This document shows positions 1 to 7,161 of a stretch of DNA of 23,168 nucleotides, one piece after another. The stretch is from an uncultured bacterium (GTDB taxonomy: Bacteria > Actinomycetota > Coriobacteriia > Coriobacteriales > Coriobacteriaceae), in the NCBI GenBank assembly GCA_905216175.1, contig CAJMSV010000018.1, forward strand, positions 1-23,168, given 5' to 3'. The notes under the pieces are model-generated. The model searched no databases. It saw nothing but the letters and a program-made list of their open reading frames with translations, and was not told the DNA's origin. Numbering within the stretch: the stretch's first letter is position 1; the number at the start of each line of letters is the position of its first letter. The translations under genes and the position numbers were made by a program.

Positions 1-507
1 GCCACCGAGAACGGTGAAACGGCTGCCGGAGAGCTTGTTGCCGCGCTCGAAGTCAAGAATGTCGAGGTCGGTGCCCAGATCCCAGTGCGGCTTAAAGTCG
101 AAGTCGAACTCGCGCGGGGTGCCCCAGCGGCGACGCTCGATGTTCTCGTCCTCGTCCTTGCCGTACGGCGTGGCCTCGCAAGGAATGTTGGGCAGGTGAG
201 CCATGAAGTCGTACTGCTCCTGCTCGAGGGCAGTACGACGCTCGGCCAGACCGTCAATCTTCTCGTTGACGGCGCGCACGGCCTCCTTGGCGGCCTCGGC
301 CTCCTCCTTCTTGCCCTCCTTCATCAGGGCGCCGATCTTCTTGGACTCGGCATTGCGCGTAGCCTGGAGTTCCTCGACCTCGGTGATGACGGCACGGCGC
401 TCGTCGTCGAGCTCAAAGAACTTCTCGCGATCCCAAGACGTCTGGCGGTTAGCCATGGCGACATCGATGGCATCGGGATTCTCGCGAACAAACTTGATAT
501 CAAGCAT
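1..507 (-). CDS. serS: Seryl-tRNA synthetase, N-terminal part (3' end outside window)
   Basis: An open frame from an ATG at 505-507 runs off the left edge after 169 codons. It starts MLDIKFVRENPD and continues through a charged helical stretch (about residues 25-105), the antiparallel coiled-coil arm that SerRS uses to bind the tRNA-Ser long variable arm. It then reads TPRxFDFxFKPHWDLG, the conserved entry to the class II catalytic core. SerRS charges tRNA-Ser with serine in the cytoplasm. The start is supported by GGAGG five bases upstream. Class II motifs 2 and 3 lie outside the window. No T-box-like leader fits in the short upstream gap. The identification is secure; only the C-terminal two thirds are unseen. 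Confidence 0.95.
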   Translation of the reverse strand, partial: MLDIKFVRENPDAIDVAMANRQTSWDREKFFELDDERRAVITEVEELQATRNAESKKIGALMKEGKKEEAEAAKEAVRAVNEKIDGLAERRTALEQEQYDFMAHLPNIPCEATPYGKDEDENIERRRWGTPREFDFDFKPHWDLGTDLDILDFERGNKLSGSRFTVLGG

Positions 508-547
508 TAGATCCTCCGGCGATATACATTCCATTTAGGTTGCAACC

Positions 548-575
548 TTGTACATGTATGGGCAAGTATATACTT
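548..575. promoter_or_regulatory. Candidate divergent promoter region with 12-bp palindrome
   Basis: The gap between serS and the small plus-strand gene contains a perfect palindrome, AAGTATATACTT (564-575). It places a TATACT -10-like hexamer on both strands (569-574 plus, 565-570 minus). A TTGTAC at 548-553 is a possible plus-strand -35, but the spacer is only 15 bp, and I found no convincing -35 on the minus strand. This may be a shared promoter or operator. Confidence 0.3.
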
Positions 576-618
576 ATGAGCGTTTACGACCCAACTCAAC
601 TACGCAAGAAGGCACCCA

Positions 619-792
619 ATGGACGCAGTTTTTTCCTTTTTGTTTGGCACCCGCACCGGTTTTGCCATCCTTTTCGCCGGCGGCATCCTGTTATTTGCGA
701 TTCTTGCCTTTGTAATGGAGAAGCGTACCCATAAGATGTACGTCGACCGCGGACCCAAGTCCGAGGATGAGGAAGACAGCTTCTGGGACTAA
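619..792 (+). CDS. Small single-pass membrane protein, 57 aa
   Basis: A 57-residue frame starts with ATG at 619, preceded by AGAAGG at a suitable distance, and ends with TAA at 790-792. It begins MDAVFSFLFGTRTG. One hydrophobic segment (about residues 13-33) is followed by a short Lys/Arg patch (EKRTHK) and an acidic tail ending DEEDSFWD, as expected for a small protein with a cytoplasmic C-terminus. I do not recognise a named family. It is the only gene here read on the plus strand, diverges from serS, and is followed within 60 bases by a strong terminator hairpin, which fits a short monocistronic transcript. That it is expressed is inferred from the ribosome site, the membrane segment and the terminator. 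Confidence 0.6.
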   Translation: MDAVFSFLFGTRTGFAILFAGGILLFAILAFVMEKRTHKMYVDRGPKSEDEEDSFWD

Positions 793-798
793 CCTGCC

Positions 799-952
799 AA
801 AAGGGACAGGTTTATTTTGGTCGGTTTTATCTGGGCAAACGCAAGCGCCCCGCAACCGGTAACGATCCGGTTGCGGGGCGCTTTTCGCTAAAAGGACAAA
901 ACCGCAGGAAAAAGCTGCCAAAATAAACCTGTCCCTTTTTTGGTCGGTTTTA
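799..952. repeat. Composite inverted/direct repeat element flanking a terminator
   Basis: A perfect 22-bp inverted repeat has its arms at 799-820 and 918-939. Each copy of ttttggtcggtttta (815-829 and 938-952) forms a 15-bp direct repeat at the right end of its arm. Between the arms sits the long hairpin at 843-883. The right direct repeat contains the proC stop codon (950-952). Perfect identity of both arms suggests a recent or actively maintained element, such as a dispersed intergenic repeat. No flanking target duplication is evident. Confidence 0.75.
843..885. terminator. Strong intrinsic terminator, probably bidirectional
   Basis: A perfect 17-bp GC-rich stem (843-859 with 867-883) has a 7-base loop and is followed on the plus strand by TTTT. 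It lies between the convergent ends of the small plus-strand gene and proC, so it can end both transcripts. Confidence 0.75.
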
Positions 953-1720
953 CTGGAGAGTTGCGTCGATTGCCTTGACCAGGGCGCCGCGCATGCCGGC
1001 GTCCTCGAGCGCAACGACGCCCTTGATGGTGGCACCACCGGGCGAGCATACGGCATCCTTCATCGCCGCAGGATGCTGGCCAGTTGCAAGCTGCAGCTTT
1101 GCCGTACCTAGCACCATCTGGCTCACAATGCGATAGGCATCGGCACGCGGGATACCGTGCTTGACCGCCGCATCGCCCAGGGCCTCGATTGCCATGGCGA
1201 CAAATGCCGGAGCGCAACCACCCACCGTGCCGCCCACAAACAGCAGGCTCGTATCGAGCTCGACCACCGCACCGAGTTTGCCAAGCAGATCAAGCACCAC
1301 GGCGCTCTGCTCATCACTAAGCGTGGAAGCCTTCTCGCAAGCGATGACGCCCTCGCCCACCGAAACCGGTGTGTTGGGCACCGTCGAGATATGCGCGACG
1401 CCCGGCAGGACCTGCTCCCACTTGGCACTGTCCCAGGTCCAGGCAACCGACAGAACGACCTTTTTGGCAAGAGCATCCTTGAGCGGGGCGAATACCTTCT
1501 CGATCATGTACGGTTTGACCGCAGCGACCACGATATCGGATGCGGCGACAACCTCGGCGGCATCGTGGCAGGCGACCCTGCCGCGCGCCTCGCAGCGCTC
1601 AACCAGTGCGTCGTAGCGACCCGCGCAGGCGCACATGTCGCTCGCAGCTACACCGGCAGCGATCCAGCCATCGGCCATAGCGCTCGCCATATTGCCAAAA
1701 CCGACAAATCCAATCTTCAT
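950..1720 (-). CDS. proC: Pyrroline-5-carboxylate reductase
   Basis: This 256-residue protein catalyses the last step of proline synthesis, NAD(P)H-dependent reduction of pyrroline-5-carboxylate. The N-terminus MKIGFVGFGNMASAM holds the Rossmann GxGNMA signature. The C-terminal helical domain carries AVCSPGGATIKGVVALE, matching the family's SPGGTT substrate/dimer segment. Length is close to the usual 260-280. The ATG is preceded by AAAGGA nine bases upstream. It is last in the unit SPFH > rlmH > proC, 73 bases after rlmH, and ends directly at the terminator/repeat element. Its TAA lies inside the direct repeat at 938-952. Nothing unusual is seen in the catalytic parts. Confidence 0.93.
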   Translation of the reverse strand: MKIGFVGFGNMASAMADGWIAAGVAASDMCACAGRYDALVERCEARGRVACHDAAEVVAASDIVVAAVKPYMIEKVFAPLKDALAKKVVLSVAWTWDSAKWEQVLPGVAHISTVPNTPVSVGEGVIACEKASTLSDEQSAVVLDLLGKLGAVVELDTSLLFVGGTVGGCAPAFVAMAIEALGDAAVKHGIPRADAYRIVSQMVLGTAKLQLATGQHPAAMKDAVCSPGGATIKGVVALEDAGMRGALVKAIDATLQ

Positions 1721-1793
1721 ATCTCATAGTCCTTTCAGACACATTCCTCAAAACGAAAGGTATTGTCCCACGCCATTGTTTCGTATTGCCGAC

Positions 1794-2264
1794 CTATTTG
1801 TGATACGGCTCGCCACGACTGATCTTGCAGGCACGGTAAATCTGCTCTAGCAGCACCACACGCGCCAGGTTATGCGGCAAGGTAATGCGTCCAAAGCTGA
1901 GCATCTCGTCGGCGCGGGCGCGCACGTCATCGCTCACGCCGTCCGATCCGCCGATTACAAAGGCGATGTCGCTGCTGCCTCGCAGCATAAGATCGTCGAG
2001 CCTCGCCGAAAACTCCTCGCTCGAGCGCTCTTTGCCCTCAATGGCCAGCAGGATCACATGCGCTCGAGACGGCAGGGCAGCAAGAATTGCCGCCCCCTCC
2101 TTGTCGCGCGCGGCATCCACGCCGCCCGCCTTAGCCGGGTCGATATCGGCCACCTCGCGGATATCAACCTTGGCATAGGCACCTAGGCGCTTGGTGTACT
2201 CAGCGCACGCGTCCTTCCAAAAGCGCTCCTTGAGCTTACCGACGCAAACGACGGTGTATTTCAC
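1794..2264 (-). CDS. rlmH: 23S rRNA pseudouridine-1915 N3-methyltransferase RlmH
   Basis: A 156-residue SPOUT-family methyltransferase that modifies pseudouridine 1915 in helix 69 of 23S rRNA. It matches the family along its length: KYTVVCVGKLKERFW at the start, LAIEGKERSSEEFS around 73-86, the SAM-binding loop IGGSDG at 104-109, and the conserved C-terminus HNLARVVLLEQIYRACKISRGEPYHK (written here only as the knot end, from residue 131). The start codon is GTG (2262-2264), preceded by AAGGAG nine bases upstream. That ribosome site lies within the last codons of the upstream SPFH gene, six bases away, implying translational coupling. Length equals the family norm. Confidence 0.95.
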   Translation of the reverse strand: MKYTVVCVGKLKERFWKDACAEYTKRLGAYAKVDIREVADIDPAKAGGVDAARDKEGAAILAALPSRAHVILLAIEGKERSSEEFSARLDDLMLRGSSDIAFVIGGSDGVSDDVRARADEMLSFGRITLPHNLARVVLLEQIYRACKISRGEPYHK

Positions 2265-2270
2265 GCGCGT

Positions 2271-3209
2271 TTACTCCTTCGAATCGTTTTGAACTTTGCC
2301 GGCGGTCAGCATCTGCTCGAACATAGAGGCCGACTGCGAGAAGTCGCTCGGCAGCACGACCGTCGAGGTTTTACCCGTGCGAGCGAACTCCGTCATCATC
2401 TCGGACCACTGCGTAAACATGAACAGTTGGTTGGCCTCGTCATTGCCGACACCCGTCTCCTGGATGATCTCGAGCGAATCTTTGATACCCAGCGCGATGG
2501 CCTTGCGCTGGTTGGCGATGCCCTCGCCCGCCTTTTCCATAGCCTCGGCCTCGGCGGTCGCCTCGGTGACGCGCTTGATGCGGTCTGCCTCAGCGAGCTC
2601 CTGTGCCGCAGCGCGCTTGCGCTGGGCGGCGTTGATGTCGTTCATGGAGTTCTCGACCTCGGTCGGCAGTGCGATTTTGGTGATGAGCGTCGACACGAGG
2701 GTGAAGCCGTAGGCGGCCATCTGCTCGGAAACGGTAGCGTTGACATCCTTGGCGATGTCATCCTTCTTGGCAAAGACCTCATCGAGTGTGTAGACGGGAA
2801 TCGAAGAGCGCAGGGCATCGGTGATAAAATCGCGCATCTGGTCGACGGGCTCCTGCAGCATGTAGTAGCTCTTGTAGATACCCGAATCTGCCGGGCCGGC
2901 GCCCATGTCATAGCTCACGTGGTACTGAGCAGAGACCTCAAGGCCGATGGTCACGTTGTCCTGGGTCTTAACGTCGATGCCAAAACCGTTTTTCATGGTG
3001 CGCAGACTCACCGTGGCGGCCTTGCGGTCGATCACGGGCACCTTCATGTGGAAGCCCGCGTTGACGATGCGGTTAAACTTGCCCAGACGCTCGATGATCA
3101 CGGCATGCTGCTGTTCAACGACATAGCAGGCGCTGGGAAGCAGCAGCAACAGGATGATGATGGGAATCAAAAGGCTGGTAAGGGCGGCGATGATACCGGA
3201 AAACAGCAT
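2271..3209 (-). CDS. SPFH/band 7 (stomatin-prohibitin) membrane protein
   Basis: A 312-residue SPFH-domain protein. I place the start at the ATG at 3207-3209, seven codons inside the longest frame, because GGAG lies six bases before it. Residues 1-25 form one membrane anchor. The SPFH domain follows (VVEQQHAVIIERLGKFNRI, then a gap, GFHMKVPVIDR) and runs to about residue 190. The next part, rich in Ala/Glu (AAQRKRAAAQELAEADRIKR), is a probable coiled coil. The C-terminus is hydrophilic. Such proteins oligomerise in membrane microdomains and scaffold other proteins or proteases; the exact role here is unknown. It heads the unit with rlmH and proC. It resembles the HflC/stomatin type more than flotillin, but no partner gene (for example NfeD) is adjacent. 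Confidence 0.85.
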   Translation of the reverse strand: MLFSGIIAALTSLLIPIIILLLLLPSACYVVEQQHAVIIERLGKFNRIVNAGFHMKVPVIDRKAATVSLRTMKNGFGIDVKTQDNVTIGLEVSAQYHVSYDMGAGPADSGIYKSYYMLQEPVDQMRDFITDALRSSIPVYTLDEVFAKKDDIAKDVNATVSEQMAAYGFTLVSTLITKIALPTEVENSMNDINAAQRKRAAAQELAEADRIKRVTEATAEAEAMEKAGEGIANQRKAIALGIKDSLEIIQETGVGNDEANQLFMFTQWSEMMTEFARTGKTSTVVLPSDFSQSASMFEQMLTAGKVQNDSKE

Positions 3210-3272
3210 GGTCTCTCCTCTGATAGGCACACGTTGGCATTAGGATACCCGTCCAAGGAGATCGTGCATATC

Positions 3273-3326
3273 AAAAAAGCCCCCATTGCTGGGAGCTCTT
3301 TCATTTAATGGTGCGGGCGAAAGGAC
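3273..3326 (-). repeat. Second, truncated copy of the tRNA-Leu 3' end plus terminator
   Basis: These 54 bases repeat 3450-3503 at an offset of 177 bp with two mismatches (3281 and 3303). They contain the last 18 nt of the tRNA-Leu gene including CCA (3309-3326) and a copy of its terminator hairpin, weakened by the mismatch at 3281. Beyond 3326 the sequence leaves the tRNA completely. This is the pattern expected of an integration site at a tRNA 3' end. Confidence 0.8.
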
Positions 3327-3381
3327 GTCCGCGTATCCGCACCGGCTTCGGCCGCCTGCCGGCGTCCTCGCCAGCTCGCTA

Positions 3382-3398
3382 AAAACGCTCCGCGTTTT
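3382..3398. repeat. Small palindrome in tRNA-Leu downstream insert
   Basis: AAAACGC and GCGTTTT flank a 3-base loop. The palindrome lies in the roughly 90-bp GC-rich segment (3327-3415) between the two copies of the tRNA-Leu end. No gene is seen in that segment. Confidence 0.5.
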
Positions 3399-3415
3399 CT
3401 TTACGCTCGCTCCTT

Positions 3416-3444
3416 CGCAGGTTCAAGTCCCTGTGATGGGCCCA
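3416..3444 (+). pseudogene. tRNA T-arm/acceptor-like fragment, inverted relative to tRNA-Leu
   Basis: The plus strand reads GCAGG TTCAAGTC CCTGT followed by an acceptor-like TGGGCCC-A. This looks like the last third of a tRNA, but with one extra C in the T loop/stem and no matching D-arm, anticodon arm or 5' acceptor strand upstream. It is probably a degenerate tRNA 3' remnant left by recombination. Chance resemblance is possible. Confidence 0.4.
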
Positions 3445-3448
3445 TAAC

Positions 3449-3474
3449 AAAAAAAGCTCCCATTGCTGGGAGCT
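3449..3474 (-). terminator. Intrinsic terminator of tRNA-Leu
   Basis: AGCTCCCA (3455-3462) pairs with TGGGAGCT (3467-3474) around a four-base loop. On the minus strand this is followed by seven T (3449-3455). It starts 12 bases after the tRNA CCA end. Confidence 0.88.
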
Positions 3475-3485
3475 CTTTCGTTTAA

Positions 3486-3572
3486 TGGTGCGGGCGAAAG
3501 GACTTGAACCTTCATGGGGTTGCCCCCATACGGACCTGAACCGTACGCGTCTGCCAATTCCGCCACGCCCGC
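3486..3572 (-). tRNA. tRNA-Leu (anticodon CAG)
   Basis: An 87-nt class II tRNA. The acceptor GCGGGCG pairs perfectly with CGCCCGC, followed by an encoded ACCA (3486-3489). The anticodon loop TTCAGGT gives CAG, which reads CUG. A long variable arm (GGGG/CCCC with a short loop) and the T-loop TTCAAGT are present. It has its own promoter just upstream and a terminator just downstream, so it is an independent unit between tatD and the SPFH gene. A second copy of its 3' end lies 177 bp further on. Confidence 0.97.
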
Positions 3573-3583
3573 GTGCAGGAATT

Positions 3584-3612
3584 AGAATAACGGAGCGCCA
3601 CCGCGAACGCAA
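3584..3612 (-). promoter_or_regulatory. Promoter of tRNA-Leu
   Basis: On the minus strand, TTGCGT (3607-3612) and TATTCT (3584-3589) are separated by exactly 17 bp. The predicted start near 3577 is only about five bases before the mature tRNA 5' end at 3572. The promoter fits neatly between the tatD stop (3616) and the tRNA. Confidence 0.75.
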
Positions 3613-3615
3613 GAA

Positions 3616-4533
3616 CTATTTTTGAAAAAGTTTGCAGGCATTTTCCCAAGCGGCTTGCGCGATTGTTTCGGCGTCCTCACCTGTGCGATCGACACGGTCG
3701 TTGACCAGCGCGTTTGCCGTAATGGAAATCATTGCGGGCTCACATTCAAGACCGCGGATGGGCTCCGGAGCCATATACGGGCAATCCGTCTCAAACAAAA
3801 TACGACCGAGTGGGGTTGCCGCAAATGCCTCGCGCACGTCGTCGTTGCGCTTAAAGGTGGCCGCGCCACCATAGGCGATATAGCAGCCCAGCTCCACAAA
3901 GCGCTCCATCGTAGTGCGGTCCTCGCCAAAGCAGTGCAGCACACAGCCGGCCTGGGGCACGCCCACCTCACGAAGCACGTTGTAGGCGTCCACGTGCGAG
4001 GTACGCTCATGGTCCGTGTCCTCGTGACGCAGATGCAGCTCCACCGGCACGTTACGGCACACGGCAAGCTCGAGCTGGCGCGCCATGCAGTCAATCTGCA
4101 CGTTATGGGGTGCCGGCACGATATCGTCGTCATAGTCCATGTGGTAGTCCAGGCCGATTTCGCCAATACCGGCGCACAAAGGGTCATCGAGTGCGGCAAC
4201 GATCTGTGCGTGAACGTCGTCGGTATAGTCCGGCGCGCCATACGGATGCACGCCGACAAGATACTTGATCTGCGGGATATCCTGCATCGGCAGAATCTCG
4301 CGTGTCATCCAGTCGCTATAGTCAGTCACGCTGCGTTCATCGGCAATGGGATCGATCATCGTCACCAACAGGTCGACGCCCGCGGCTTTGGCGCGCACGA
4401 GCGTCTCGGGCACTTCTTTGCCCCAAAACGAAAGCAGATGCGCATGCGTGTCGGCAAGCGGTGCCAAGGGCACGGGGCAGGCGACCGTCTTCTTTTTCTT
4501 GGTAAACGTCACGCGTTCGACATTAGGCGTCAT
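3616..4533 (-). CDS. tatD: TatD-family metal-dependent hydrolase (DNase-like)
   Basis: A 305-residue TIM-barrel hydrolase of the TatD/YcfH family, linked in other bacteria to DNA 3'-5' exonuclease and repair functions. All expected metal ligands are visible: DTHAH (28-32), Glu in GIGEIGLDYH (about 118), His in VELHLR, His in VLHCFG, and Asp in FETDCPYMAPEP. I choose the ATG at 4531-4533 because CAGGAG lies seven bases upstream; the longer open frame only adds sequence overlapping rsmA. It overlaps the rsmA stop codon by 11 bases, so the two are translationally coupled, a pairing common next to metG. A short basic, Lys-rich stretch (TKKKKT) before the barrel is slightly longer than usual. Confidence 0.92.
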   Translation of the reverse strand: MTPNVERVTFTKKKKTVACPVPLAPLADTHAHLLSFWGKEVPETLVRAKAAGVDLLVTMIDPIADERSVTDYSDWMTREILPMQDIPQIKYLVGVHPYGAPDYTDDVHAQIVAALDDPLCAGIGEIGLDYHMDYDDDIVPAPHNVQIDCMARQLELAVCRNVPVELHLRHEDTDHERTSHVDAYNVLREVGVPQAGCVLHCFGEDRTTMERFVELGCYIAYGGAATFKRNDDVREAFAATPLGRILFETDCPYMAPEPIRGLECEPAMISITANALVNDRVDRTGEDAETIAQAAWENACKLFQK

Positions 4534-5383
4534 GGGAAAGCTCCTGAGCCAAGCGGACAAAGTCGGCAACATCAAGCGTCTCGGCGCGCGTGGTGGGTGC
4601 GATACCGCAAGCCTCAAAGGCGGCATCGAGCACGTCCTTGGCAAAGCCGTTGGCGCTCATGGAATTACGGATGGTCTTGCGACGCTGAGCAAATGCGGCG
4701 TCAATCACGCGAGCCACAAAGTCGCGGTCAAGCCCCTCGGGCAGCGCACCGTCAACACGGTCGATACGCACGACGGCCGAGTCCACGTGCGGCGCCGGCA
4801 TAAAGCAACGCGGCGGCACCTCAAAGCGACCCGTCATCCGCGCATACAGGCCGAGCTTTGCCGTATAGCTGCCATAGGTCTTGTTGCCCGGCGCTGCGGC
4901 AATGCGATCGGCAACCTCCTTTTGCACCATGACGACGGCACGCTTGAGCGCCGGCATCGTCTGGAAAAATTGCAAAATGATCGTCGCCGCCACGTTATAG
5001 GGCAGGTTCGCGACAAATACCGTGGGCTCGCCGCCGGCAGCCTGCTCAATCTGCTCCGGGCCCACCTTAAGCGCGTCGCCCATGATAAAGCGGAAGTTGG
5101 CATAGTCGGCGGCGTGGGCGTCGAGCACCGGTTCGAGCTCAGGATCGGCCTCAATGGACGTAACGCACGCCGCTTCCTGCAGCAACGCAAGTGTCAACGT
5201 ACCGCAACCCGGACCCACCTCGAGTACGCGCTCGTCACCTGCAAGCTCGGCAAGCTCACAGATACGTTCGATCACATGGTTGTCGATCAGGAAGTTCTGG
5301 CCCAGGCGATGCTTGGTCGCAAGGCCAAACTCCTCTAGCAGCTCCCTAGTTGCCGTGGGGTTTGCCAAAGGCGAAGTTGTCAT
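4523..5383 (-). CDS. rsmA: 16S rRNA (adenine1518/1519-N6) dimethyltransferase
   Basis: A 286-residue KsgA/RsmA enzyme that dimethylates two adjacent adenines in helix 45 of 16S rRNA late in 30S assembly. Visible motifs are KHRLGQNFLID (24-34), the SAM-binding EVGPGCGTLT (55-64), the acidic residue of SIEAD (76-80), and the catalytic NLPYN (126-130). The C-terminal domain has QRRKTIRNSM. ATG at 5381-5383 is preceded by AGGAGG five bases upstream. It is followed directly by tatD. Length and motifs are normal. Confidence 0.95.
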   Translation of the reverse strand: MTTSPLANPTATRELLEEFGLATKHRLGQNFLIDNHVIERICELAELAGDERVLEVGPGCGTLTLALLQEAACVTSIEADPELEPVLDAHAADYANFRFIMGDALKVGPEQIEQAAGGEPTVFVANLPYNVAATIILQFFQTMPALKRAVVMVQKEVADRIAAAPGNKTYGSYTAKLGLYARMTGRFEVPPRCFMPAPHVDSAVVRIDRVDGALPEGLDRDFVARVIDAAFAQRRKTIRNSMSANGFAKDVLDAAFEACGIAPTTRAETLDVADFVRLAQELSHDA

Positions 5384-5421
5384 GGTTGCCTCCTTAACAT
5401 GGTGGCTGCATCGTAAAGCAA

Positions 5422-5451
5422 AAGGGCATGGACCGTTGCGGCCATGCCCTT
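5422..5451 (-). terminator. Intrinsic terminator after metG
   Basis: A 10-bp stem (5422-5431 with 5442-5451) extended by CCG/CGG in the loop, followed on the minus strand by TTTTGCTTT. It separates metG from the rsmA-tatD unit. Confidence 0.8.
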
Positions 5452-5490
5452 ACAGCTAAACAGCAAATTGCCGATATGGCGCGCAGCGGC

Positions 5491-7092
5491 TTAGCCCAGA
5501 CGCGGGAACAGCGGCTCGCCCTTCTCGACGGGCTGACCACCGGCAAGCAGGCCCCAAGCGCAAATGCCCTTGAGGTCGTCGCTCGCGGCCTCGTCCTCGC
5601 AGGACAGGCGGCGCAGGGCCTCGACGGAAGTCTGGGGCATGAGCGGCATCAGCAGGTGAGCGGCAATGCGGATGGCCTCGAGCAGGTTGTAGATCACAAA
5701 CGCCAGCTCGTCAGCCTTGGCCTCGTCCTTGGCAAGCGCCCAGGGCTCGGAGTCCTCGATGTAGTGGTTGGCGGCATGGATGAGCTCCATGACCTCGTCC
5801 TTAGCTCCACCATAATCGAGCACGTCCATCTTGGCCATGTAGCGATCGACCAGGCCATCGGCAATCTTTGCCAACGGGTTGTCGAACGCATCGAACGATG
5901 CGGGCTTGGCGGGCGCGCAACCGTCAAAGTACTTGCCGCTCATGTTGAGCGAACGCGAGATAAGGTTGCCCCAGCTGTTGGCCAGGTCGGCGTTGTAGAC
6001 CTGCTCCATGCGGTCGAAGCTGATGGCGCCGTCGGTACCGGGGACGACGTCGGTCATGAAGTAGTAGCGATAGCCCTCGACGCCCAGCATGTCGATAACG
6101 TCCTGCGGAGCGATGGCGTTGCCGCGGCTCTTGGACATCTTCTCGGCCTTGCCAGTCTCGGCATTGCGCACGGTCAGGAAGCCGTGGGCAAAGACGTGCT
6201 CGGGCAGGGCCTCGCCAATGGCCATGAGCATGGCGGGCCAAATGACGCAGTGGAAGCGGATGATGTCCTTACCCACGATGTGGAACTGCGCGGGCCAGCG
6301 ATAGGCCAGCTCGGCACGCGCCTCGTCGGTGTCGACACCGTAGCCGACGGCCGTCATATAGTTGAGCAGCGCATCGAACCACACATACGTCACGTGGCCC
6401 TCGTCAAACGGGACCTGAATGCCCCAGTCAAAGCTCGTACGGCTCACGGATAGGTCGTTAAGGCCGCCCTCGACAAAGCTGCGAACCTCGTTCATGCGGA
6501 ACGCAGGCTCGACAAAGTCGGGGTGCTCGTCATAGAGCTTGAGCAGCTTGTCCTGGAAGGCGGAAAGCTTAAAGAAGTAGGACTCCTCCTGCACGCGCTC
6601 AAGCGGACGGTGGCAGTCGGGGCACAGGTGCTGGCCGACGCTGCCGTACTCCTCGTCGCCCTTCTGGACCTGCGTATCGGTGAAGTAGGTCTCGTCAGGC
6701 ACGCAATACCAGCCGTCGTAGCTGCCCTTATACAGGTAACCGGACTCCTTCATGCGCTCCCACAGGTACTGCACGGCATGATGCTGGCGCGGCTCGGTGG
6801 TGCGGATGAAGTCGTCGTTGGAGATCTCGAGCTTGTTCCAAAGCTCCTTGAAGTGCGGAGCCTGGCTGTCGGTCCACTCCTGAGGCGTCATGTTGTGCTT
6901 GGCTGCGGCCTCGGCGACCTTCTCGCCGTGCTCGTCCATGCCGGTCAGGAACTTGACGTTATAGCCGGCGGAGCGGCGATAGCGAGCCTGAACGTCGGCG
7001 ATGATGGTGGAATAAGCCGTGCCCAGGTGCGGATCGGCGTTGACGTAGTAGATGGGCGTCGTGATAAAGAACGAAGGCTTGCTTTGATCCAT
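5491..7092 (-). CDS. metG: Methionyl-tRNA synthetase
   Basis: A 533-residue class I synthetase that charges tRNA-Met. Residues 9-25 (FITTPIYYVNADPHLGT) hold the HIGH-type signature as HLGT, and KMSKSRGN at 318-325 is the second ATP-binding loop. The connective peptide around 127-160 carries only part of a zinc knuckle: CVPD then CPDC, so one of four expected ligands is Asp. The anticodon-binding helical domain follows (about 390-500). The protein ends without the C-terminal EMAP/Trbp-like tRNA-binding domain found in longer homologues. ATG is preceded by GGAGG nine bases upstream. It lies 69 bases after rsmI and has its own terminator. Confidence 0.96.
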   Translation of the reverse strand: MDQSKPSFFITTPIYYVNADPHLGTAYSTIIADVQARYRRSAGYNVKFLTGMDEHGEKVAEAAAKHNMTPQEWTDSQAPHFKELWNKLEISNDDFIRTTEPRQHHAVQYLWERMKESGYLYKGSYDGWYCVPDETYFTDTQVQKGDEEYGSVGQHLCPDCHRPLERVQEESYFFKLSAFQDKLLKLYDEHPDFVEPAFRMNEVRSFVEGGLNDLSVSRTSFDWGIQVPFDEGHVTYVWFDALLNYMTAVGYGVDTDEARAELAYRWPAQFHIVGKDIIRFHCVIWPAMLMAIGEALPEHVFAHGFLTVRNAETGKAEKMSKSRGNAIAPQDVIDMLGVEGYRYYFMTDVVPGTDGAISFDRMEQVYNADLANSWGNLISRSLNMSGKYFDGCAPAKPASFDAFDNPLAKIADGLVDRYMAKMDVLDYGGAKDEVMELIHAANHYIEDSEPWALAKDEAKADELAFVIYNLLEAIRIAAHLLMPLMPQTSVEALRRLSCEDEAASDDLKGICAWGLLAGGQPVEKGEPLFPRLG

Positions 7093-7161
7093 GGGGTTTG
7101 TCCTCCAGAAAAACGTTGCATACAGAGGATGATTCTAGCGCAAGGGCTGGATATCCTCCAT

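Noticed and set aside
508..618. T-box or other leader riboswitch for serS
   Set aside because: The space is too short and no specifier or antiterminator stem is visible.
2289..3308. Plus-strand open frame of 339 codons opposite the SPFH gene
   Set aside because: Antisense shadow of a well-supported SPFH protein; it also runs into the tRNA terminator repeat.
3379..3612. 77-codon minus-strand frame across tRNA-Leu
   Set aside because: It is the tRNA gene, its promoter and terminator read as protein; no independent support.
3622..4803. Plus-strand open frame of 393 codons opposite tatD and rsmA
   Set aside because: Antisense shadow; low-complexity His/Arg/Val composition and no ribosome site.
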